A DNA stretch of 10,459 bases from Synergistaceae bacterium (GTDB taxonomy: Bacteria; Synergistota; Synergistia; Synergistales; Aminobacteriaceae): contig JAITPZ010000282.1 in assembly GCA_031289165.1 (NCBI GenBank), forward strand, positions 1 to 10,459. The letters run 5' to 3'. How positions within the stretch are numbered: position 1 is the first letter of the stretch; the number at the start of each line of letters is the position of its first letter. Under the pieces are notes generated by a model. The model did not search any database. It was not told the origin of the DNA and worked only from the letters and a program-made list of their open reading frames with translations. Positions 6,253-10,459 of this stretch are shown here, piece by piece. Made by a program: the position numbers and the translations under genes.

Positions 6253-6807
6253 CTATTTGAAGAGCGGCAGCAGCCCCTTGAACTCCGCCGTTCCGGACCG
6301 TTCAAGCAGCTGGTATATGACGGTTTCCGTGGGAAGGACGAGGGCCCCGAGGGACCGCGCGGCGTCGAGAGCCAGGTTGTGGTTTTCGCGGGTGCGGCTT
6401 CCGGAGGCGTCGGCGACGAAAACGACGCCATACCCCTCGCTTCTGATCAGATCCAGAGTCGTGGACAGGACGCATACGTGCGTCTCTGTGCCAAAAATCA
6501 CGACCGTCGGACGATTCAGCTCTCGAAGTTTTTCCGTAAAACCGGGTTCGTCGCAACAGGAAAAGTGCAATTTTTCAAAACGAATCGCGGACGCGGGCAG
6601 ATTCTCCTTCAACGGAGCGGCCGTGGGGCCGATTCCTTTGGGGTACTGCTCCGTCCATACGACGGGCAGGGACAGCGCCTCCGCGGCTTTCAGCAGGCGC
6701 ACCCCGTTTTGCACAATCGCGTCGGGGTTCTGAATCGACGGCAGAAGGCGCTCCTGAATGTCGATCATCAAAAAAAGCGTTTCATTCTTTCGCAGCCGCA
6801 CGGTCAT
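6253..6807 (-). CDS. Isochorismatase-family cysteine hydrolase
   Basis: This 184-residue protein matches the compact isochorismatase/nicotinamidase fold. The catalytic triad can be read directly: Asp16 in LMIDIQERLL, Lys79 in RFEKLHFS and Cys112 in GTETHVCV. It has the short length of YcaC/ISOC1-like members rather than that of EntB-type isochorismatases fused to a carrier domain. The substrate of this subgroup is generally unknown; hydrolysis of an amide or vinyl-ether bond in a small molecule is expected in the cytoplasm. The ATG at 6807 is chosen over an upstream in-frame start at 6831 because AAGGAGG (6816-6822) lies 8 bases before it and inside the longer version. The gene lies 81 bases downstream of the secreted-protein gene on the same strand, so the two may be co-transcribed. 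The neighbourhood gives no substrate clue. Confidence 0.88.
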   Translation of the reverse strand: MTVRLRKNETLFLMIDIQERLLPSIQNPDAIVQNGVRLLKAAEALSLPVVWTEQYPKGIGPTAAPLKENLPASAIRFEKLHFSCCDEPGFTEKLRELNRPTVVIFGTETHVCVLSTTLDLIRSEGYGVVFVADASGSRTRENHNLALDAARSLGALVLPTETVIYQLLERSGTAEFKGLLPLFK

Positions 6808-6815
6808 GGGACATT

Positions 6816-6822
6816 CCTCCTT
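6816..6822 (-). promoter_or_regulatory. Ribosome binding site fixing the start at 6807
   Basis: Read on the minus strand this is AAGGAGG, 8 bases before the ATG. A longer in-frame version starting at 6831 would bury it in coding sequence. The leader just upstream contains TATATT and TATAGT, which are possible -10 elements for a separate promoter, but no convincing -35 is present. Confidence 0.75.
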
Positions 6823-6888
6823 CAGGTGCACTATACCAATATAACAGCCTAAAATCGTAATTCTGCTTTTTGATTTGGAACGAAAACG

Positions 6889-7482
6889 CTATTTCGGAGC
6901 GGGCGCCTGCTGTTGCTGCTGTTGAGCCTCGCGTTCCTGCCTCGCTCTGGTGTCGGCCTCCGTGGGTTCCACCAGCTGCAGAATCAGATCCTGGCTGACG
7001 GTCTGCCCTCCCAGACTGTCGTGCAATCCGACCTCCAGCGCGTAATTCCCCGGAGTCCATCCATCGAAGGAGAACCCGAAGGAGAGGAACTGCGCGGGCA
7101 GTTTCGAGCGTACTTTGGTCGCCAGCTTCGCCATCCCGGGCTGAAAGGCGACCTTCCTCCCGCTCTGGGGCAGTTTGACCAGAACGTCCAGGGTCAGATC
7201 AAGGCTGTACTCGTCCTGCGTGTCCGGCGTCAGGGGCATCGCAAAGCCCGTCATCTCGACGTAGACCCAGCAGTCGTCGTCCAGCGTGAACCGCGCGGGG
7301 TGAGGCGTGTACTGTCCCAGTCCCGCTATGTCGTCGGCGAACAGCAGCTTCTGGATGGCCAGCGAGTCCGCCGCGGAAGCGGGCGTCACCGCGAGCGCCA
7401 GCGCAAAAAACATGAGGAACGCGGGGAACTTTCTCCACAAAAACTTTCTCTCCCATAAACTTTCCCTTAAAAATTTCTTCAC
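6889..7482 (-). CDS. Secreted protein of unknown function with polyglutamine tail
   Basis: The 197-residue product starts at a GTG with GGGAGG (7491-7496) 8 bases upstream. A nearer ATG at 7487 is out of frame and stops after two codons. A long, basic n-region (residues 1-20) and a hydrophobic core (AFLMFFALALAV) lead to a likely signal peptidase site after ASA (35-37). The mature part has no further membrane segment. It contains alternating hydrophobic stretches such as VYVEMTGFAM and DLTLDVLVKL, and the segment WTPGNYALEVGLHDSLGGQT (142-161), which looks like strands of an Ig-like beta-sandwich. The tail has six glutamines (187-192) followed by APAPK, a low-complexity linker-like end. I do not recognise a family. 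Export to the periplasm is well supported; function is not. The downstream gene is the isochorismatase-like hydrolase. Confidence 0.82.
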   Translation of the reverse strand: MKKFLRESLWERKFLWRKFPAFLMFFALALAVTPASAADSLAIQKLLFADDIAGLGQYTPHPARFTLDDDCWVYVEMTGFAMPLTPDTQDEYSLDLTLDVLVKLPQSGRKVAFQPGMAKLATKVRSKLPAQFLSFGFSFDGWTPGNYALEVGLHDSLGGQTVSQDLILQLVEPTEADTRARQEREAQQQQQQAPAPK

Positions 7483-7520
7483 AGCATTGACCTCCCTGAA
7501 GAGCGATTATTACACAATCC

Positions 7521-7526
7521 ATTATA
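7521..7526 (-). promoter_or_regulatory. Putative -10 element for the secreted-protein gene
   Basis: On the minus strand this reads TATAAT, preceded by TTG. It is placed so that transcription would begin about 20-25 bases before the ribosome binding site at 7491-7496. The hexamer at the -35 distance (TATTAT) is poor. Several -10-like words on both strands occur in this A/T-rich stretch, so the exact promoter is uncertain. Confidence 0.45.
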
Positions 7527-7567
7527 CAATAGAGGACAACGGGATAATATGGAGAAGTTATAGTGAA

Positions 7568-7675
7568 TTCAGGTAAAAAGCCTGAAGTTGGAATAGCTGA
7601 AAACAGCTCGCTGTCAGGGAAAACTTTTAGCCTCTTACAGTAAACTTAAGTTAAATCACTATATCCCCTGAAGGG
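7568..7675 (+). promoter_or_regulatory. Alternative-hairpin region upstream of proB
   Basis: TTCAGG (7568-7573) pairs with CCTGAA (7581-7586). The same CCTGA can instead pair with TCAGG (7614-7618), enclosing the small stem AGCTG-AAAA-CAGCT (7595-7608). TCAGGG (7614-7619) can also pair with CCCTGA (7666-7671), which lies just before the proB ribosome binding site (GAAGGG, 7679-7684). These pairings exclude one another, as in attenuators or riboswitch expression platforms. No known riboswitch or T-box consensus was recognised. It is only active as RNA if transcription starts upstream of 7568; TATAGT at 7559-7564 and GATAAT at 7543-7548 are candidate -10 words without good -35 partners. Confidence 0.35.
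7643..7652. repeat. 10-bp palindrome upstream of proB
   Basis: AACTTAAGTT is a perfect palindrome. It lies between TTACAG (7635-7640, a -35-like word) and CTATAT (7659-7664, a -10-like word, 18-base spacing). If that weak promoter is real, a protein bound to the palindrome would block it, so it is a candidate operator for proB. Confidence 0.35.
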
Positions 7676-7690
7676 TGTGAAGGGCGCAAA

Positions 7691-8815
7691 GTGAAACGCG
7701 AAGATCTCCGCAACCGTAAAAGAATTGTCGTGAAGGTGGGGACCAGTTCCATCACCTACCCCACGGGGAAAGTCAACCTGGGAAAGATGGAGCTGCTGGC
7801 CCGCGATCTGTCGGACCTGCACAGTTCCGGGCGCGAGGTGGTGCTGACAAGCTCCGGGGCCGTGGGAGCGGGCGTGGGCAAGCTCAACTGTCCCCCCCCG
7901 TCGAGTTTGCCCGAGAAGCAGGCGCTGGCCGCGATCGGCCAGGGCATCCTGATGCACATGTACGAAAAATTTTTTTCGGAGTACTCCAAAAGCGTCGCGC
8001 AGGTTCTCCTGACCCGCGACTGCTTTTCGGACCCCGAGCGCTACCTGAACTCGCGGCACACGCTTTTTTCGCTGCTGCACTTCGGCGTCATCCCCATCAT
8101 CAACGAAAACGACACCGTGGCGGTGGACGAGCTCAAATTCGGGGACAACGACACCCTTTCCGCGATGGTGGCCTGCAACGTCGAGGCGGATTTGCTTATA
8201 ATCCTCTCGGACATCGACGGGCTCTACGACTCCGATCCGCGCAAAAATAAAAACGCGTGCCTCATCTCCGAGGTGAGCGAGATCACGGAGGCGATGCTGG
8301 AAAGCTCGAAAACCCGGGGCAGCTCCCTCTCCAGCGGGGGGATGTTCACGAAGCTCGCGGCGGCGCGCATGACGATGCCGAATGGCATTCCTCTGGTGAT
8401 CGCCTCCAGCGACGAGCCGAACGTCGTCCGGCGCGTCGTGGACGGAGAAAGCGTGGGGACGCTTTTTGTCCCTTCCCGGGAGGAAGGCTACGCGTCGCGG
8501 CGGCGCTGGATCGCCGCCGGCAGCTCGGCAAAGGGCTCGGTCGTCGTCGACGATGGGGCGGCCGAGGCGCTGCTCCGCCGGGGAAAGAGCCTGCTTCCCT
8601 CCGGGGTGAAAAAGGTCGAGGGGCGCTTCGAACCCGGCGACGTGATCGCCGTGAAAAACGCGTCGAACGTCGAGATCGCCCGCGGCGTCAGCAACTACAA
8701 CCACGACGACGCCGCGAAAATCATGGGCAGGCGCACGGGTGAGATCGAAAAAATTCTGGGGCGCAGAGACTACGAAGAACTGATACACCGCAACAACATG
8801 GCGGTATTGCTGTAG
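7691..8815 (+). CDS. proB: Glutamate 5-kinase
   Basis: The 374-residue protein matches ProB (367 in E. coli) with its amino-acid-kinase domain and C-terminal PUA domain. Visible motifs are VVKVGTSS with Lys15, SSGAVGAG (54-61), INENDTVAV (137-145) followed by KFGDNDTLSA, SDIDGLY (173-179) and SSGGMFTKLAAARM (214-227). The PUA domain follows near residue 272 with AAGSSAKGSVVVDDGAAEAL and ends near 360. ProB phosphorylates L-glutamate at the gamma carboxyl, the first step of proline synthesis, and is often feedback-inhibited by proline. The GTG start has GAAGGG six bases upstream. The usual GTGGM loop reads SSGGM, a small change. No proA follows: the next gene begins 437 bases later and encodes a secreted protein. 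The upstream region has alternative hairpins and a palindrome that may control expression. Confidence 0.97.
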   Translation: MKREDLRNRKRIVVKVGTSSITYPTGKVNLGKMELLARDLSDLHSSGREVVLTSSGAVGAGVGKLNCPPPSSLPEKQALAAIGQGILMHMYEKFFSEYSKSVAQVLLTRDCFSDPERYLNSRHTLFSLLHFGVIPIINENDTVAVDELKFGDNDTLSAMVACNVEADLLIILSDIDGLYDSDPRKNKNACLISEVSEITEAMLESSKTRGSSLSSGGMFTKLAAARMTMPNGIPLVIASSDEPNVVRRVVDGESVGTLFVPSREEGYASRRRWIAAGSSAKGSVVVDDGAAEALLRRGKSLLPSGVKKVEGRFEPGDVIAVKNASNVEIARGVSNYNHDDAAKIMGRRTGEIEKILGRRDYEELIHRNNMAVLL

Positions 8816-8821
8816 CGTTCC

Positions 8822-8843
8822 GGCAGGCTCCCGGGGGCTTGCC
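8822..8843 (+). terminator. Hairpin directly after proB
   Basis: Starting seven bases after the proB stop, a 9-bp stem (with two G-U pairs) closes on a four-base loop CCGG. It is followed by a weak T-containing stretch, not a full U-tract. A second short stem, GCCTC-GAAAA-GAGGC (8859-8873), follows and abuts the next promoter. Together they probably end proB transcription. Confidence 0.55.
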
Positions 8844-8873
8844 TCACGCGTTTGCCCTGCCTCGAAAAGAGGC

Positions 8874-8901
8874 TTGACAAAAAGACCAGGGGGAATAGAA
8901 T
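8874..8901 (+). promoter_or_regulatory. Near-consensus sigma-70-type promoter
   Basis: TTGACA (8874-8879) and TAGAAT (8896-8901) are separated by 16 bases. The -35 is perfect and the -10 has one mismatch. It points toward the secreted-protein gene at 9253, giving a leader of about 345 bases from a start near 8908. It directly abuts the last stem of the proB terminator region. Confidence 0.75.
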
Positions 8902-9024
8902 GCTTTAATTATTAATCTATTTGAGGCTTTAGAATGCAACGGGTGTTTAGTGTTTCCTCTCTGCCGGGAAGGGGCGTAAATAGTGGATTATACTGATGCT
9001 GGAAATAAGGCAATTCGTATAATG

Positions 9025-9048
9025 GGCACGGCACGGCACGGCACGGCA
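9025..9048. repeat. Pentanucleotide tandem repeat (GGCAC, 4.8 copies)
   Basis: Four full GGCAC units and a partial GGCA follow each other without a mismatch. The array begins one base after a TATAAT word (9018-9023). Short tandem arrays can change copy number by slipped-strand mispairing. Because it sits in the leader and not in a convincing gene, any effect would be on transcription or RNA structure. Confidence 0.9.
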
Positions 9049-9193
9049 ATCTTTGTGCTTGGAGGCTCTTCTAAAGCCTGACGTAACTCTCAAACAATTC
9101 GCTTTTCAAGATCGTTATTTATCCCACAACGTTTTATCCATAATTTCCAAACTCATAAATTTCAAAAATCGTAAGAAGGCCGGTTTATCGTCG

Positions 9194-9211
9194 CGGCGTG
9201 TTTTGACGCCG
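9194..9211 (+). promoter_or_regulatory. Leader hairpin before the secreted-protein gene
   Basis: CGGCGT (9194-9199) and ACGCCG (9206-9211) form a perfect 6-bp GC stem with the loop GTTTTG. It ends 26 bases before the ribosome binding site GGAGGAG (9238-9244). It could influence mRNA stability or translation of the gene at 9253. No known RNA family was recognised. Confidence 0.45.
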
Positions 9212-9252
9212 GGAGGGATGGACTGTTACCTGCCATTGGAGGAGAGATAAAC

Positions 9253-10459
9253 ATGACACGTTGTTTTATGGGAATCGTTTTCGCTGGAAAGAAATTCGAG
9301 GTGAAAAAGCGCGCCGCTTTCTTTTTGCCTTTCCTGGCGGTCATCGCGGCCATCGGTTTTTTGGGAACGGCAGGGCGGGGCGTCGCTCACGCGGCGTTGA
9401 GCGCGGATGATTTTCTGCCTCCGGCGCAGGCGGCGGCGGAGCAGAGGGCCGACCTGCTGACTGTCAAAGACGAGGCTTCCGTCAAAACAGAGACCGACCC
9501 AAACTTGGGCGTCGCGGTTACGACGGCGGGAAATCTGCAAGACGCTATCAACAAACTCGTCGAGGAACCCAAAAAGGGCTGCCAGATCATCCGGCAGGGC
9601 CCTGACTCGGGGATTGTCTTCGTAGCCACGGGTTTAGGGACGTACAACCCCAACCGCACCAATGTTATCGCTTCGCGCATCGAACAGCGCAACGCCTACG
9701 TCGCGGCTTTCATGGACGCCAAATCGGAAATGGCGAAAACAGTTGGAGGCTTCGTCTCGCGCGGCGTAAACAATTTTGACGAAAAAATAGCGACTTACGA
9801 CACCGACGAACAATCTCTGGGAAATATGGAGAGCAGCCTTTCGGACGAACAAACGCAAAGTGTGCGCAAAGTTTTGAAGGGCTATGTCACCTACGCCGTA
9901 CTGGACAACGGAAAAGGAATGGTTCACGTTGTCCTTGTCAGCAGCCCGAAGACGCGAGGACAGTACAGCCGCAGCGGTACGGACGGGATTACCGCCGGAA
10001 GCCTGCGCGATGGCCTGAACTCCCTGCTCGCTGAAATCAGGAGCGGCCTTGTCCCGCCCGTGGGTGGCCGTATTATCGACGTGCCTGGTACGGGCGAGGT
10101 AGCGTTTGTAGGCTTCGGAAGCAGCGTCGTACGCAAGAATGACGATCCGGCTTTTCAGGAAAAACTGAAATTGCAGGCGGAACAGGTGGCGGGCATGAGA
10201 GCCGCCAGCGCGCTTGCAGGAATCATACTGGGCGACGACACCGCCTGGGCGACGAACGCCGACGAGTCAACTCGTCAGCAGGTAAAAGAATTCGAAGTTC
10301 TTCAAAAATCGGATCAAACTGCGCAGGGAAGCGAGGCCGAGATCAAGGCGTATCAAAACAAGGTGAATGAAATGCGGAACGTTCTGACCACAAGCACGAA
10401 AATGCGGAGCCTGCGGGAGGGAACTCTGCCCCCCGGCGTCATGCAGCAGACTAACCTGG
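9253..10459 (+). CDS. Large secreted protein, unknown function, LPP20/FlgT-N-like segments (3' end outside window)
   Basis: An uninterrupted frame of 402 codons starts at ATG 9253, with GGAGGAG (9238-9244) eight bases upstream, and runs off the window. A GTG at 9301 would give a shorter, more usual signal peptide (KKRAAFFLPFL) but has no clear ribosome binding site. The hydrophobic core is about residues 21-38, and a signal peptidase site is likely after AHA (45-47), so the protein is exported. Two segments look related: SGIVFVATGLGTY then a helix with AAFMDAKSEMAKTVGG (119-166), and GEVAFVGFGSSVV then a helix with AGMRAASALAGIILGD (281-328). A beta strand followed by an Ala-rich helix ending in Gly is reminiscent of LPP20 or FlgT-N domains of outer-membrane and flagellar proteins. 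This resemblance is by eye only. The last part (about 340-385) is charged and probably coiled. Function is unknown. Confidence 0.85.
   Translation, partial: MTRCFMGIVFAGKKFEVKKRAAFFLPFLAVIAAIGFLGTAGRGVAHAALSADDFLPPAQAAAEQRADLLTVKDEASVKTETDPNLGVAVTTAGNLQDAINKLVEEPKKGCQIIRQGPDSGIVFVATGLGTYNPNRTNVIASRIEQRNAYVAAFMDAKSEMAKTVGGFVSRGVNNFDEKIATYDTDEQSLGNMESSLSDEQTQSVRKVLKGYVTYAVLDNGKGMVHVVLVSSPKTRGQYSRSGTDGITAGSLRDGLNSLLAEIRSGLVPPVGGRIIDVPGTGEVAFVGFGSSVVRKNDDPAFQEKLKLQAEQVAGMRAASALAGIILGDDTAWATNADESTRQQVKEFEVLQKSDQTAQGSEAEIKAYQNKVNEMRNVLTTSTKMRSLREGTLPPGVMQQTNL

Larger units (their letters stand above)
8816..9252. other. 437-base gene-free stretch: terminator, promoter, repeat, long leader
   Basis: This stretch holds hairpins after proB, a near-consensus promoter (8874-8901), a direct repeat TAGAATGC (8896-8903 and 8930-8937), a TATAAT word (9018-9023), a pentanucleotide tandem repeat (9025-9048), a short stem AGGCT/AGCCT (9063-9079 area), an A/T-rich segment at about 9080-9180, and a GC hairpin (9194-9211) before the ribosome binding site of the next gene. 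A frame open from 9023 to 9250 has no start with a ribosome binding site and no recognisable protein, so I do not call it a gene. An untranslated leader or a small RNA is possible. Confidence 0.6.

Noticed and set aside
7560..7690. Possible T-box or known riboswitch upstream of proB
   Set aside because: No T-box sequence, specifier loop or other known riboswitch core could be recognised; only generic alternative pairing is reported.
7646..8788. 380-residue minus-strand frame
   Set aside because: It is antisense to proB, rich in His, Arg and Val without domain features; a GC-driven shadow.
9053..9250. 65-residue plus-strand frame before the secreted-protein gene
   Set aside because: It has only a TTG start, no ribosome binding site and no recognisable family; kept as a possible remnant only.
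9226..10136. Several minus-strand frames opposite the last gene
   Set aside because: The plus strand carries a continuous 402-codon frame with signal peptide and ribosome binding site; the minus frames are short, overlapping shadows.

Overview
The window reads as part of a GC-rich bacterial chromosome with tightly packed genes and strong AGGAGG-type ribosome binding sites. Two products carry Sec-type signal peptides. A member of Synergistota, or a similar anaerobic phylum, is my best guess from the overall feel of the proteins, but no gene here proves the taxon.

Region 1 (2-4930, + strand) is the 3' part of a surface-glycan operon. In order it holds a family 2 glycosyltransferase (cut by the window edge), an acyl carrier protein, a short-chain dehydrogenase/reductase, a left-handed beta-helix acyltransferase of the PglD/NeuD type, a 550-residue FkbH-like HAD-IIIC protein and a family 4 glycosyltransferase. 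The genes overlap by 1, 0, 0, 4 and 16 bases, so they are almost certainly co-transcribed and translationally coupled. FkbH proteins of polyketide pathways load a glyceryl unit from 1,3-bisphosphoglycerate onto an acyl carrier protein. Here there is a carrier, a loader, an oxidoreductase and an acyltransferase between two glycosyltransferases, and no polyketide synthase is visible. The natural reading is a small pathway that makes a glyceroyl-type acyl group on the carrier and transfers it to a sugar of the glycan.

Region 2 (4931-6252) starts with a GC-rich block of nested inverted repeats between convergent genes. A minus-strand SAM-dependent methyltransferase of the phospholipid N-methyltransferase type follows. 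A divergent 91-residue single-pass membrane protein comes next, then a strong hairpin.

Region 3 (6253-7482, - strand) carries an isochorismatase-family hydrolase with a complete catalytic triad. Upstream of it is a 197-residue secreted protein of unknown function with a polyglutamine tail.

Region 4 (7483-8815) is a 208-base intergenic stretch with mutually exclusive hairpins, followed by proB (glutamate 5-kinase with a PUA domain). No proA lies next to it.

Region 5 (8816-10459) has a hairpin after proB, a near-consensus promoter and a leader of roughly 345 bases containing a pentanucleotide tandem repeat. The leader runs into a large secreted protein of unknown function, open to the window end, with two apparently duplicated segments reminiscent of LPP20/FlgT-N domains.

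The most interesting items are the FkbH-acyl carrier protein cassette in a glycan locus, the unrecognised secreted protein with its long repeat-containing leader, and the structured proB upstream region.
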